In this document: positions 1-9,342 of the stretch, piece by piece | How the letters are laid out: every line of letters begins with the position of its first letter | How positions within the stretch are numbered: position 1 is the first letter of the stretch | NCBI GenBank assembly: GCA_028877215.1 | Contig: JAPPFJ010000012.1 | Location: forward strand, 124,001-188,000 | DNA: 64,000 nt | Reading direction: 5' to 3' | From: Gemmatimonadota bacterium | GTDB taxonomy: Bacteria; Latescibacterota; UBA2968; GCA-2709665 | The notes under the pieces: model-generated | What the model saw: only the letters and a program-made list of their open reading frames with translations | What the model was told of the DNA's origin: nothing | Database searches by the model: none | Position numbers and translations under genes: made by a program

Positions 1-4
1 AAAC

Positions 5-240
5 AGCGGTAACTTTGACTTCTGTCACTTCTGCAATGGGACTCTCGCAAGATTCGAATGGAAAAGGATTGCTGAGGAGAGCGGAAAACCGGTGGCGGGC
101 CGTGTCGTCGCCCCACTCCCGGTTTACGTGACTCCCCGCTTCAGAGGGTGCCGGGGCAGGTCACCCCCCGGGACCGAGGGCATCCTGCCCTCCGAGAGCC
201 GTCGTTGTGTTTGTAGGGGCGACCCTTGTGGTCGCCCGCC
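5..240. repeat. Composite intergenic repeat, copy C1
   Basis: No gene is seen before position 275. This stretch matches 48744-48970 over its whole length with scattered differences. Shared blocks are an AACTTTG...CTGTCACTTCTGCAAT segment, GATTGCTGAG..., a GAGGGCATCCTGCCCTC palindrome (175-192) and a GGGCGAC...GTCGCCC hairpin (216-237). A partial third copy lies at 40195-40255. It looks like a mosaic of short intergenic repeats, not a coding sequence. Confidence 0.75.
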
Positions 241-274
241 TTTTCGTCCTTAGCGGACGGCTTTTGGCTGACAG

Positions 275-1714
275 CTATTCCCGCATTTCCTTGAGCAGCG
301 CGATGTCTTCCCGTGTGACGCCTCTGAGGAGCAGGATCAGCGAGCCGTAGACGAGCAGCCCCGCCAGGGCCGCGACTTCGAAGTGATCCGTAATGGCCGA
401 GACGCAAAGCACGGTCAGAACAGTCGCCAGCACCGGTCTGGCGGCGGCCGCGCCCAGCGTGACCACGTATTTTCGCAGCGGCGTGAAGAAGAGCCCCGCA
501 ACCGGAAACGCGATGGAACCGACCAGGACGGCCGCGGCCGACCCGAGGATATGGTGGGCGGGGATGAGGGCGACGTTCAGAAGGGTGCCGAGCAGCGCCG
601 CCGCGCCCAGGCAGACAAGCCGGCGTTTCTCCTGGCCCACGGCCACGATCAGAAATCCGAAGGCAATGCCCATGTATTTGAAGACCATCGCCCAGATGAG
701 CAGGACGAGCGTCAGGCTGGCATGGCCGAACATGGCTTCGGGAATCCTGCCGGGAAAGAGCAGATTCAGAATGTCATTCGAGGCGAGCGTGCAGAACCCG
801 GCGATGGGGACAATAAAGAGCAACAGGTAGCGTGCGCTTCGGCGGTAGATTCTGTCGAACGCGACCGGATCGGACTCCCGGTGTCTGACCATCACCGGAA
901 AGACGGAAGCGATGAATATCGAAGCCAGAAAGGGAAGGCTGTCGGGAATTCGGGCCGCCATGTTGTAGAGGCCTACGGCTTCCTTGCTCTTGATGGACTC
1001 AAGCAGCATGATGCCGATCTTGTCGTGGACTGTGGCGCATATCGTCGCCAGCATGAGCGGGATGCTCTGCCGCAGAAGCGATCTGACGATCTGCGGGTCG
1101 AAACGAAACCGGGGAAGCTTGAAGAGACGCCGGTGCGTGATGCACAGACCGGCGAACGAGAAAAACTCGGCGGCGATCAGCGCGCAGAAGATGGCGACGA
1201 GAAGGCCCTTGTTGAGCACAACAACAACCAGCAGGCCGGCCATGAGCAGGTGGGAAACGGTGTTCCAGGCCACCACGTACCCCATCCTGAGATCTGCCTG
1301 AAACCGGACCTGGAACATCCTGCGAAATGCGTTCAGCCGCGGCGATACGAACAGCGTGAGCGAGGCGATAAGCGCGGGTATGAGGGTTTCCCTGCCCTGG
1401 CCCGTAAGGTAGAGAAACGCGTTTGAGGTCAGCACGGCGGCGATGGACGCGATAAGCGCGACGGATAACGCGTTCCCCAGAAGCCGGTCGGCGTTCTCAC
1501 GGCTGGCGGCTTCCCTGATCAGGACGTTATACGTCCCCGCGTCCGCGAGAACCCCCCACAACATCAGGTTGGTCAGGATGAACGTATAGGCGCCGAACGC
1601 CTTGAGGTCCAGGTAGTGGACGAGGAACAGGAAGATCGCGAACTCGATGACTCGTCCGAATACCTGGACCGCGGTGTTGCCCGCAATCCGTCTGACCGGT
1701 GACTTGCCGCCCAT
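275..1714 (-). CDS. Oligosaccharide flippase, Wzx/MATE-like polysaccharide biosynthesis protein
   Basis: This 479-aa protein is almost entirely hydrophobic, with about 12-14 predicted membrane helices. Its N-terminus (IAGNTAVQVFGRVIEFAIF..., then an F-G-x-Y-T-F motif near residues 45-50) is typical of the polysaccharide-biosynthesis flippase family, which moves lipid-linked oligosaccharides across the inner membrane. It starts at an ATG 3 nt after the stop of the YfhO-like gene, so it should be the last gene of the minus-strand surface-polysaccharide operon (8604 to 275). The substrate cannot be read from the sequence. Family assignment is good; the exact role (O-antigen-like versus exopolysaccharide) is inferred from neighbours. 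Confidence 0.85.
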   Translation of the reverse strand: MGGKSPVRRIAGNTAVQVFGRVIEFAIFLFLVHYLDLKAFGAYTFILTNLMLWGVLADAGTYNVLIREAASRENADRLLGNALSVALIASIAAVLTSNAFLYLTGQGRETLIPALIASLTLFVSPRLNAFRRMFQVRFQADLRMGYVVAWNTVSHLLMAGLLVVVVLNKGLLVAIFCALIAAEFFSFAGLCITHRRLFKLPRFRFDPQIVRSLLRQSIPLMLATICATVHDKIGIMLLESIKSKEAVGLYNMAARIPDSLPFLASIFIASVFPVMVRHRESDPVAFDRIYRRSARYLLLFIVPIAGFCTLASNDILNLLFPGRIPEAMFGHASLTLVLLIWAMVFKYMGIAFGFLIVAVGQEKRRLVCLGAAALLGTLLNVALIPAHHILGSAAAVLVGSIAFPVAGLFFTPLRKYVVTLGAAAARPVLATVLTVLCVSAITDHFEVAALAGLLVYGSLILLLRGVTREDIALLKEMRE

Positions 1715-1717
1715 GGA

Positions 1718-4162
1718 TTACTCCGCGATAGCGGCGGCCGGTCTCCCGGAGCGCTGCCGCCAATACCATGCGGCGGCGCAGGCGATGGCGAAGAGGGTGG
1801 AGAGAAGGGTAATCCAACGGCAGGCCGTTGCGATGGGATCGAGGAAGCGGAGTACGACCCGGTGCTCGCCTCCGGGCACGACGACCGCCTTCCAGGCATA
1901 GTTGGCCCTGAACAACGGCCGCTCCTCCCCGTCCACCCAGGCGTGCCAGAAGGGGTGGTGATTCTCGGAAACCACGAGCAGGCGCGGGCCACCGGCTTTG
2001 ACGTTGAGTTCGATATGTCCTCTGCGTTCGTCGTACGTGACCTTCTCGACGTGGTCCTGAGACCGCGTGTCCGTGCTGTCTGCCGAGAATCCTTCCGGCG
2101 CGGCCTCCAGGATAACGGTCTCATCGGGCTTGAAACCGGGCTCCGAAAGCAGTTCCAGGATGCGGTCTTCGTCGGTTTCGATCCGGTATCCGGGCGCCAG
2201 GTAGAACCAGGGCAGCGCGAAGTCGTTCTTGTAGATATGCAGGCCGTCGGTCACGACGGTCGCGGGACCGTCCGGAAAGGGGTCCCGGGTCACGACGTAG
2301 CGGGTGTTCAGCAGATTCAGGATTGGGAAATGCCGGAGGTATTGGGGTTCGGTCATCCGGTCGTAGCGAAGCATGGTAAAGGGTTCGTGATAGTCCACGC
2401 GGACCCGGTCGACGATCGTTCGCTTGCCGGCGCCCATGTGCGGCGGCGGAATGGAGAATTGGGATACGTACAGCACGCGGTACAGGTCCGGGTCCTGCTC
2501 GAAGTGGCGCAGAACGCCGCCGTAGACGCGTTCGGGCGGCGGCTGCATGTCCGGGTCGAAATATCGCAGGAACTGCCGGTCGATCCGCCAGGTGTCGAAG
2601 AGCATCAGCGGAACGAGCAGGCATGCGAAGACGGGGGGGGATATGCCGCCGCCCAGGCGTCTCCACGTCAGAATGGCCAGGACGGACACGAGCAGGGCGG
2701 CAAATGTGGCGCCGCGGCTGAGGTGGGGCGCGTTCGCCTGTGCGACGCGGACGGCTGATTCAGGAATATCGGACCAGAAGAGTCCGGTCCACGCGTTCAC
2801 GGCGCTCTGGGGCGCCAGGGCGACACCCAGCAGAAGGGCCACCGCGACCCCGGCGCCGATGGCGAGATTGCGTCGCGTCCGGGGCGAAACGTCGGTCGGA
2901 TAGAGGACACGCTGTAGTCCGATGGCCGCGAGAACGCATGCGGGGAACGCGAACAGAAACGCGATCATGCCCGGCGCGCGGAGCACCTTCATCCCGGGAA
3001 TGTATCGGTACGCGTATCCATGCACGAAGGTATGGGGTCCGAGAGCGAACGCCAGGGCGAAGAAAAAGAGCAGAAGAAAGATCCGGATTTTCGGGTCGCG
3101 GCGAATGCGCCCCAGGGCGAGTGCGGAGAAGAAGAGAACGGCAATGCCGAAATATTCGGAATTGAGTTTAAAGGCGTTTCGGCCCCAGTAGTTTCGTTGT
3201 CTCCGGTCCGGGTCGTCGAAGTGCGCGAATTCCGGTACGACCAGCGACGCGACTTCCTCCGGGTGCAGCGACCACGTCTGCGCGTATTCGAGGCCCTTGC
3301 CTTCGCCGCCCCCGAGCGCCCTTCTCGATTCCGTTCGGGTGTACCAGTATTGCGGGAACACGCCCATGGCGCCGATGCACAGACCCAGGCAGACCGCGCC
3401 GGCGCTGAGAAGGCTTCGTCGCAGGGCTGCCGCGATGTCTCTCTCGCCGTACAGGGACTGTGCGAGCCGGGCGGCGAATATGATGCCCAGGCCGCAGAGG
3501 GCGAAGTACAGCATCTGCAGGTGCGGCGTGTAGATGCCCGCGCCGATGGCGACCGAGAGAACGAGATAGTAGATGAGACGATCGGTCTCCAAACCGCGGT
3601 GCAGCCCCCAGACCATCAGCGGGAACAGGCCGATAACGAGCATTTTGGCTTCGTGGCCGGCGTAGATGAAGGTGAGCAGGGCGGGCGCGGAGGCATACGC
3701 GATGCCGGTGAGCCAGGCGGTGAGCGGCTTCATGCCGAAACCGCGGATGCAGAGATACATGAAATAGCCGGCCATGAACATGGCGAAGAAATACCGCCAG
3801 CCAAGAAGCCGGTGCCGGGTTGTAAACAGGGCGATGATCTCCAGCGGGAAGTAGCTCGACGTCCGCTGTCCGGTCACCGGGGTGCCCCCAAGGTATCGCG
3901 TCCAGTTGGCGGGTGCCAGGTTGGCCAGTTTATCCAGGAAGGGCTCGCGTCCCTTGTGAAATTCTCTTCCCGTGTCCTGTCCGAGAATGACGTGATCGGT
4001 AAAGACGAACCCTGCGAAGTAGACCACGCTCAGGAGCAGGAAGAACACAACCGGGGCCCACGGCGAGGCGAGCCAGGGAGCGAAACGGTCGGAAAGGGTC
4101 TTCGAGGCATCATGCCGAGGCGTTGCGGAACGCCGGGCGGCTCTTTTCCTTCGCTTGCTCAT
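1718..4162 (-). CDS. YfhO-like multi-spanning membrane protein (putative glycosyltransferase/sugar-modification)
   Basis: The open frame runs back to 4528, but the upstream 122 residues overlap the GT2 gene in another frame and are not protein-like. The ATG at 4162 (MSKRRKRAARR) lies 16 nt after the GT2 stop and is followed by a basic stretch and the first membrane helix, so 814 aa is chosen. There are many helices through about residue 590, then a soluble periplasmic-type domain with the PFWHAWVDGEE...RANYAW...VPGGEHRV signature of YfhO proteins, and a last helix near the C-terminus. YfhO-family proteins act in glycosylation of cell-surface polymers. Position between a GT2 and a flippase supports a role in polysaccharide assembly. 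Confidence 0.8.
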   Translation of the reverse strand: MSKRRKRAARRSATPRHDASKTLSDRFAPWLASPWAPVVFFLLLSVVYFAGFVFTDHVILGQDTGREFHKGREPFLDKLANLAPANWTRYLGGTPVTGQRTSSYFPLEIIALFTTRHRLLGWRYFFAMFMAGYFMYLCIRGFGMKPLTAWLTGIAYASAPALLTFIYAGHEAKMLVIGLFPLMVWGLHRGLETDRLIYYLVLSVAIGAGIYTPHLQMLYFALCGLGIIFAARLAQSLYGERDIAAALRRSLLSAGAVCLGLCIGAMGVFPQYWYTRTESRRALGGGEGKGLEYAQTWSLHPEEVASLVVPEFAHFDDPDRRQRNYWGRNAFKLNSEYFGIAVLFFSALALGRIRRDPKIRIFLLLFFFALAFALGPHTFVHGYAYRYIPGMKVLRAPGMIAFLFAFPACVLAAIGLQRVLYPTDVSPRTRRNLAIGAGVAVALLLGVALAPQSAVNAWTGLFWSDIPESAVRVAQANAPHLSRGATFAALLVSVLAILTWRRLGGGISPPVFACLLVPLMLFDTWRIDRQFLRYFDPDMQPPPERVYGGVLRHFEQDPDLYRVLYVSQFSIPPPHMGAGKRTIVDRVRVDYHEPFTMLRYDRMTEPQYLRHFPILNLLNTRYVVTRDPFPDGPATVVTDGLHIYKNDFALPWFYLAPGYRIETDEDRILELLSEPGFKPDETVILEAAPEGFSADSTDTRSQDHVEKVTYDERRGHIELNVKAGGPRLLVVSENHHPFWHAWVDGEERPLFRANYAWKAVVVPGGEHRVVLRFLDPIATACRWITLLSTLFAIACAAAWYWRQRSGRPAAAIAE

Positions 4163-4178
4163 GGTTCGGCTCCGGGGT

Positions 4179-4928
4179 TCAGGTCGGGCATCGGGATATC
4201 TCGTTACCGGGTACGGTTTCGGGGCCCCGTCCAAGATACGTGGTTGCAAAAGCGTAGAAAAACCAGCGCAGGTATTCCGGCAGCCAGCGGATGACTCTGA
4301 AGCGGCTTTGGCCGGAAGTCCTTTCGAACCACCCCGCGGGGACGTCCGCGATGTTCCATCCCAGCCGGTGGCATTTGACCAGCAGTTCGATTCCGTACGC
4401 GAAACCGACCGAGGATTCGATCCTCGCGCGGTCCAGCAGTCGCCTGGAGAACAGGCGCAGCCCGTTGCTTGCGTCCCTGGCGGGAAGCCGCGCCAGATAA
4501 TAAAGGGTGAAGGCGGAGCTCCTGACAAGCAGAGATTTCAGCCAGGGCGCGCCGACCATGCAGCCGCCCCGGATGAACCGGCTGGCGCAGACGACGTGGC
4601 AACCGTTCAGGTATTCCCGATACATCGAATCGATAATGCCGGCGTTAAAGGTATCGTCGGCAGGCCACATGATCGCCGCCGGCGCGTCGCTTTCGTCGAA
4701 GCCCGTGACGACGGCCCCGTGCGCCCCCCGTCCACGGTTCCGGACCTTGACGATCTCGCATCGGGTGTCTTTGAAATCCTTCAGGGCGTCCAGCGTGTCG
4801 TCGGACTCATCATCGTAACAGATCAGCACCCTGAATGACGTTCTTGTCGCATCGCACAGTGCGTTGAGTACCTTCAGAATGTTGCCGCCCTCGTTGTACA
4901 CGGGGATGACGACGTCGAGATCGGGCAT
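4179..4928 (-). CDS. Family 2 glycosyltransferase
   Basis: This 249-aa GT-A fold protein begins DLDVVIPVYNEGGNI, the classic GT2 start. It has a nucleotide-binding DDESDDT segment near residues 39-45 and a WPADD acidic motif near residue 90 that would hold the metal and donor phosphate. No membrane segment is obvious, so it probably works at the cytoplasmic face, transferring a sugar to a polyprenyl carrier or growing chain. It lies between the C-methyltransferase and the YfhO-like gene in the same direction. Donor and acceptor are unknown. Confidence 0.85.
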   Translation of the reverse strand: MPDLDVVIPVYNEGGNILKVLNALCDATRTSFRVLICYDDESDDTLDALKDFKDTRCEIVKVRNRGRGAHGAVVTGFDESDAPAAIMWPADDTFNAGIIDSMYREYLNGCHVVCASRFIRGGCMVGAPWLKSLLVRSSAFTLYYLARLPARDASNGLRLFSRRLLDRARIESSVGFAYGIELLVKCHRLGWNIADVPAGWFERTSGQSRFRVIRWLPEYLRWFFYAFATTYLGRGPETVPGNEISRCPT

Positions 4929-4974
4929 GGTCCGGGTTCACGCTTTCGAATCGACAGAAACTTCGCACGGTTGG

Positions 4975-6225
4975 TTATCCCGCCACGATTCGGGGCGAAG
5001 GAAGCGGGACGATGTACTTTCCCCTGAAACCCCTGCGCGTGAGTCTGGGCATCAGCTCCCCAGCGATGTGCCAGGAGAAGAGCAGCGCGTATTCAGGCTG
5101 ATCGCTGAACAGTACGGACTCTTCGAGTACGGGGATGCGGGTGCCCGGCATGTACTTTCCGATTTTATACGATCCCTTGATTTCAAGGACGCAGTCGATC
5201 GTTTCGTGGTCCAGTCCGGTATAAGTAATGAGGGTGCTGGCGCGGGAGGGGGCGCCGATACCGTAGATCCGCCCGCCGGGGCCCCTGACGTCCCGCAGCA
5301 GGCCCAGGAGATCGAGTTTGCTCTGCAGAACGTCCGCGGCGAAGCGGCGGTAGGTTTCGGGGTCGAGCAGGCCGACCCGTTTTTCTTCTTTCAGCTGATT
5401 CGAAACGGTCGGATCCACCGGGTATTGTCCCCTGCGGGCGGCAAAGACGCGGATGGAACCGCCGTGCGTGGGGATGCGTTCGACGTGGAAGATCTCCAGG
5501 GCGTGTTTTTCCAGGAGGAATTTCAGGCTGTGCAGGGAATAGTACCTGAGATGCTCGTGGTAGACGGTGTCGTACTGCAGCGTCCCGATCAGGTCCAGCA
5601 GGTAGTGGGACTCGGAGACGAAGACCCCGGTTTCGTCCAGGACGTCCAGAATCCCGTCTACGACCTCGTCGATTTCGGGCATGTGCGCGAAGACGTTGGT
5701 TGCAGTCACAAGGCTGGCGGGACCGTATTCGCCGGCAACCCTCCGCGCGGTCTCGGGAGAAAAAAAAGCCTGGAGGCTGTGGATACCCCTCTCGTTTGCA
5801 AGCCGGGCCCTGTCCGTGGGGTCGATGCCCAGGACCCTGCAGCCGCCGGTCTTGAAGTTGGCCAGCAGCGTGCCGTCGTTGGAGCCGACGTCGATGACAA
5901 ACGAGGAGCTGTTGACGCCCAGCCGGTCCCTGCACCGTTCGAACAGGTCCGCGAAATTCTCCCTGAGAATGCGTGTGGTGCCGCTCGTGTAGGGATACCC
6001 CGGCGGAAACAGGATTTCCGGGTCCACCTGGCAGCCGATCTGCACCAGGTGCGAGTCCGGGCAGTAGAGAAGCTCCAGGGGGTACCTGGGTCGTTCGACG
6101 GGAGGTGCGCCCACCGGTTGCATGTCGTTCACCGGGGGCACGAAACCCAGAAACAGAACCGACTGTAGGTTTGTGGATTGGCTGATCTGGCAGCGGGTGA
6201 GGTTTCGGGAAGTTGCGGGCGGCAC
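4975..6225 (-). CDS. SAM-dependent sugar C-methyltransferase
   Basis: The start is set at the GTG at 6225 (416 aa). An AGGAGG stands 6 nt before it, whereas the longer TTG frame start at 6279 runs into the end of the upstream epimerase gene. The N-terminal section (RCQISQS...LFLGFVPPVNDM, then LLYCPDSHLVQ) matches the zinc-binding/substrate-recognition part of NDP-sugar C-methyltransferases, though only some of the usual cysteines are present. A Rossmann motif VIDVGSNDGTLL follows near residue 115, then a C-terminal methyltransferase domain (GIGAPSRASTL...). Members methylate NDP-hexuloses to give branched sugars. Neighbours supply the dehydrogenase and epimerase expected in such a pathway. 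Confidence 0.85.
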   Translation of the reverse strand: MPPATSRNLTRCQISQSTNLQSVLFLGFVPPVNDMQPVGAPPVERPRYPLELLYCPDSHLVQIGCQVDPEILFPPGYPYTSGTTRILRENFADLFERCRDRLGVNSSSFVIDVGSNDGTLLANFKTGGCRVLGIDPTDRARLANERGIHSLQAFFSPETARRVAGEYGPASLVTATNVFAHMPEIDEVVDGILDVLDETGVFVSESHYLLDLIGTLQYDTVYHEHLRYYSLHSLKFLLEKHALEIFHVERIPTHGGSIRVFAARRGQYPVDPTVSNQLKEEKRVGLLDPETYRRFAADVLQSKLDLLGLLRDVRGPGGRIYGIGAPSRASTLITYTGLDHETIDCVLEIKGSYKIGKYMPGTRIPVLEESVLFSDQPEYALLFSWHIAGELMPRLTRRGFRGKYIVPLPSPRIVAG

Positions 6226-6257
6226 GCGTGCGCCTCCTGCTCGATGTCGCGGGTTCG

Positions 6258-7220
6258 TTAGCGGTCCGACAGGTACCAATCGATGGTGCCCGCCAGACCG
6301 TCACGAAGTGAGACGCGGGGCCGGTATCCGAGCGCCCTGAGTTTGTCGATGCTTGGGCGCCTTCTGTGGGGGCTGCCCGCTGTCAACGCGCCCGGGATGA
6401 TTTCGAAATCCCTGCCGATGCGTTCGAATATCAGCTCCACGAGACGCCGGACGGGGACTTCGGCGTCGTCGCCGACGTGGTAGATATTGAGGTGCGCGCC
6501 TTTTTTCAGGACAGTGGCAAGCCCGTCGGTAAAATCGTCGATGTGTGCGAAAGCCCGGGTCTGCGAGCCGTCGCCCTGTATCGGAAACGGTACCACGCCG
6601 CGGCGATGTTCGGTTGCGAGTGCGGCCGCCCTCAGAACGAGTTGAGGAATGACGTGTTCGCGGCCCATGTCAGGACCGTACACGTTGTGCGGGCGAACGA
6701 CGAGGACGCGCTCAAAGTGTCTTCGGCCGTAGTTCAGAGCCATGAGTTCGCTGATGATTTTGCTGCCGCCGTAGGAATAGCGGGGATTCAGGGGGTCCGG
6801 AACGGAAAGGGGCGCGGCTTCGTCCGTGGGAATGCTCGGCGGGGTCTGGTACACTTCGGAGCTGGAGGCGAGGACGTATTCGGGCACGTCGTGCTTCAGG
6901 CATGCGTCGATGGTGTTCACGATGCCCTTCACACCCACGTCGAGGACGATTTCAGGCTTGCTGTAGAACCACTCGGTACCGTTTACGGAGGCCAGGTGGC
7001 AGAGGCTTTCCACACCCCGGACGGCCCTCCGGACGGCATCGGCATCCCGGACGTCCGCATCGATGAATTCCACGTGGTCCCATATGTCCTTCAGGCGGCC
7101 GGCGCACCCCCTGGACTGATCGTCGAGAACCCGGACCCGGTGGCCGTCGCGAAGCAGGCGCCGTACCAGGGAGGAACCGATGAATCCCGCGCCGCCCGTG
7201 ACCAGGTAGAGCTTACTCAC
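6258..7220 (-). CDS. NAD-dependent epimerase/dehydratase (extended SDR)
   Basis: The GTG at 7220 (320 aa) is preferred. It begins VSKLYLVTGGAGFIGSS and has GAGG 7 nt upstream, while the extra 42 residues of the longer frame are not family-like. The NAD-binding GGAGFIG lies at residues 9-15 and the catalytic YSYGGSK puts Tyr150 and Lys154 in the YxxxK pair, with SSSEVY before it. The enzyme should epimerise or dehydrate an NDP-sugar. It sits between the nucleotide-sugar dehydrogenase and the C-methyltransferase, fitting a pathway for a modified surface sugar. The exact sugar cannot be deduced. Confidence 0.87.
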   Translation of the reverse strand: MSKLYLVTGGAGFIGSSLVRRLLRDGHRVRVLDDQSRGCAGRLKDIWDHVEFIDADVRDADAVRRAVRGVESLCHLASVNGTEWFYSKPEIVLDVGVKGIVNTIDACLKHDVPEYVLASSSEVYQTPPSIPTDEAAPLSVPDPLNPRYSYGGSKIISELMALNYGRRHFERVLVVRPHNVYGPDMGREHVIPQLVLRAAALATEHRRGVVPFPIQGDGSQTRAFAHIDDFTDGLATVLKKGAHLNIYHVGDDAEVPVRRLVELIFERIGRDFEIIPGALTAGSPHRRRPSIDKLRALGYRPRVSLRDGLAGTIDWYLSDR

Positions 7221-7404
7221 GGTTAACCTCAAACCTAAAAAAACAGCAACGCGGCGACGCGATAAAACCCTCCGAAACGGGGCGTTATCGACGTATAGAA
7301 GGACATTTTTTTCCCTCACGTCAAGTGACCTGGTGTATCCTGGCAATCTGCCGTCTAATCGCCTTTATTAACTAACACATATTCGAATTAATGTCCCTGA
7401 AGAC

Positions 7405-8604
7405 TTACGAATCACGGTTAAGAAACCCCCAGATATCCACGACAGGTCTGTTATTCAGGTTCAGCCGACGGTACGCGGCGTGCGGCACGCACAGGACCAG
7501 CAGGTCGCTCCGTTCCATAACCTCCCGGACGGGCAGCAGGTTCGGGTCCGTGGTCACGTACGGGTCCGTGGTCAACACTTCCCTGGCCCGGAAAGCAAGG
7601 ATGTCTTTCATCTTGTAGCTCAGCGAAAACCGGGTGTCGTCGCTGTCGGCCTTGAAGGCCATGCCAAGCAGGCCGATGCGGAGGCGGCGCAGGTCGCCGT
7701 ACCGGTTGCGAATCTCCTCGACCAGGTAGTTCACCAGGCCCTGGTTGACGTTCATGGCCGCCTGTCCCAGAGTGAATCCGTCGCTGGCGAAGGCGGCCAG
7801 TTGCATGGTATCCTTCAGCAGGCACGGGCCCGCCGCGAATCCGGCCGAGGGAATGTCCCGGGCGCGCGGATAGTCTTTCTTCATACCCTCGAGTACCCGG
7901 CTGTAGTCCACGCCCGCGGCGTTTGCGATCGTATAGAACTGATTGGCGGTTGCAAACTGGATATACCGGTACGCATTGCTGAACAGCTTCGCGAATTCCG
8001 CTTCGATTGGCGTGAGGCGAACGATCCCGGGCGAGATCTCCCTGAAGAGGGCGGCCGCTTCCCGTTCGGCTTCCGGCGTGGTACCGCTGACGATCTGGGT
8101 GAGCAGCTGGATCTCCTCGATGGCCTGGCCCTGAACGATGCGCTCGGGGCAAAAGGAGACCCTGGTGTTTCTGCCGTTCGCCCGCAGGTAGTCGTACAGC
8201 CAGTCCGTGGTACCCGGGGATACCGTGGACCGGAGTACGACAAGCTGGTCGTCGGAAAGATGGGGCAGCATATCGTCCGCGAGACTCTTAAACGTCGAGA
8301 GTATCGGCTTCGAGAGTTCGTCCGCTGGCGTGCCGATGGTGACGATCACGTTGGCAGCCTGGGACACGGACGACGTTTCGGACGAGACGCTCAGGCGGCC
8401 TTCCTCGAGCGCACTGGCGAGTAGGTCCCCGGCGTCCTTTTCCGCAAACGGCATCTGTCCGTCGCCGATCGACTCGAGAGCCGCTTCGTTGATGTCGCAG
8501 ACGATGACGCGAAAGTCCTTGCCGGCGAAAGTCAGCGCCAGCGGCAGACCCACGCGGCCGGCCCCGCCTACAATGCAGATGTCATTTGCGTATCCGGTGG
8601 TCAT
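7405..8604 (-). CDS. UDP-glucose/UDP-ManNAc-type nucleotide-sugar 6-dehydrogenase
   Basis: This 399-aa enzyme has a Rossmann start (ICIVGGAGRVGLPLA, residues 9-23), a central helical domain and the conserved GPCLLKDT loop with catalytic Cys261. A C-terminal UDP-binding domain begins at about residue 300 (IGLLGMAFKADSDDTRFSLS). The family oxidises the C6 hydroxyl of NDP-sugars to uronic acids using two NAD+. The sequence resembles the WecC/UDP-ManNAc dehydrogenase branch more than Ugd, which is a judgement from motif wording only. It is the first gene of the minus-strand polysaccharide run; the 184-nt gap to the epimerase suggests the latter may have its own promoter. Confidence 0.88.
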   Translation of the reverse strand: MTTGYANDICIVGGAGRVGLPLALTFAGKDFRVIVCDINEAALESIGDGQMPFAEKDAGDLLASALEEGRLSVSSETSSVSQAANVIVTIGTPADELSKPILSTFKSLADDMLPHLSDDQLVVLRSTVSPGTTDWLYDYLRANGRNTRVSFCPERIVQGQAIEEIQLLTQIVSGTTPEAEREAAALFREISPGIVRLTPIEAEFAKLFSNAYRYIQFATANQFYTIANAAGVDYSRVLEGMKKDYPRARDIPSAGFAAGPCLLKDTMQLAAFASDGFTLGQAAMNVNQGLVNYLVEEIRNRYGDLRRLRIGLLGMAFKADSDDTRFSLSYKMKDILAFRAREVLTTDPYVTTDPNLLPVREVMERSDLLVLCVPHAAYRRLNLNNRPVVDIWGFLNRDS

Positions 8605-9060
8605 ATGAACAATGGCTCATCGAGCCGAAGATGTGGTTGACGTGAAGGTTTTCAGGCTTGTGGATCTGAGGATTTGAAAGTGGGGCAGACATTCCTGTCT
8701 GCCGAAGCCCATCTCCGTCACAGACGGGAGATTCTTCGCTACACTCTGAATGACATGCCGGCCGATAGTCAAGCACGTGCTTCCCGCTGTCATCCAGAGG
8801 AGGCCTGGGTGCAACGTCCAGGAATCACAGCTGTTTCACAGGAGACCAGATCGTCATGCAGAGGCGTTTCCCAGGCCGACGAAGGATCTACTGCGGCATT
8901 GCTTCATCCCCGCGCGTTTTACACGTGTCAATGCCTGAGAGGCAGCACGTCCGCCTCCTGCGTCGACGGCGTCAAATGGCAAGGCAAGGTAACCGAACGT
9001 TATGTTCAAGACCACACGGGAGAAATACTCGTGAATCGTCGCGTCAACATCTATATTCAT
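8605..9060. repeat. Repeat-rich intergenic stretch
   Basis: This region is made of short dispersed repeats. There is a GGCAGACA-TTCC-TGTCTGCC hairpin (8685-8704, also at 9998-10017), a GGGAGATTCTTCGCT...GAATGAC block also at 9430 and 9840, and a CTGTCATCCAGAGG...GACGAAGGATCTACTGC block also at 9517-9612. A 68-codon frame on the minus strand (8854-9060) follows the GIY-YIG stop directly, but its second half is repeat sequence and I do not call it a gene. Confidence 0.7.
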
Positions 9061-9342
9061 CTACCAATCCTTGGACAAGTCTCCCATGGCCGGATTGATA
9101 CAACTTATCAGATCGAGCTTTTTCTGTCGGCTCCAACCCTTCAGTTGCTTCTCCCGCGAAATCGCTACGTGAATGTCGGATGTCTTTTCAAAGTATAACA
9201 GTCGATTCAACCCATATTTGCTAGTGAATCCTGCTAAGTGCTTGTGTTTGTGCTCATAGACCCGTCGCCTGAGATCGTTTGTGACGCCAATATAGAGGGT
9301 GCCGGTTCGATTTGTCATAATGTAGACGAAGTATTGGTTCAT
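9061..9342 (-). CDS. GIY-YIG nuclease-domain protein (UPF0213/URI-like)
   Basis: This small 93-aa protein is essentially one GIY-YIG domain: YFVYIMTNRTGTLYIGVTNDLRRRVYEHK at the N-terminus, with the YVYI/YIGVT strands and the catalytic Arg, then EHK...FTSKYGLNRLLYFE. Stand-alone members are common, often in many copies, and their roles are unclear; some resemble homing-type nuclease remnants. It is AT-richer than its neighbours and lies inside a block of repeats, which suggests acquisition. Both domain and length are typical, so it appears intact. Confidence 0.85.
   Translation of the reverse strand: MNQYFVYIMTNRTGTLYIGVTNDLRRRVYEHKHKHLAGFTSKYGLNRLLYFEKTSDIHVAISREKQLKGWSRQKKLDLISCINPAMGDLSKDW

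Noticed and set aside
3020-4294. Long plus-strand open frames over the minus-strand polysaccharide genes (also 383-1426, 1862-2758, 6366-7226, 7480-8424)
   Set aside because: They are antisense shadows with low-complexity composition and no family features; the minus-strand genes are convincing.
4163-4528. N-terminal extension of the YfhO-like protein
   Set aside because: It overlaps the GT2 gene in another frame, is not hydrophobic or signal-like, and a good ATG with correct spacing exists at 4162.
8854-9060. A 68-codon minus-strand frame starting right after the GIY-YIG stop
   Set aside because: The first half has no recognisable family and the second half is repeat sequence; spacing alone is not enough to call a gene.
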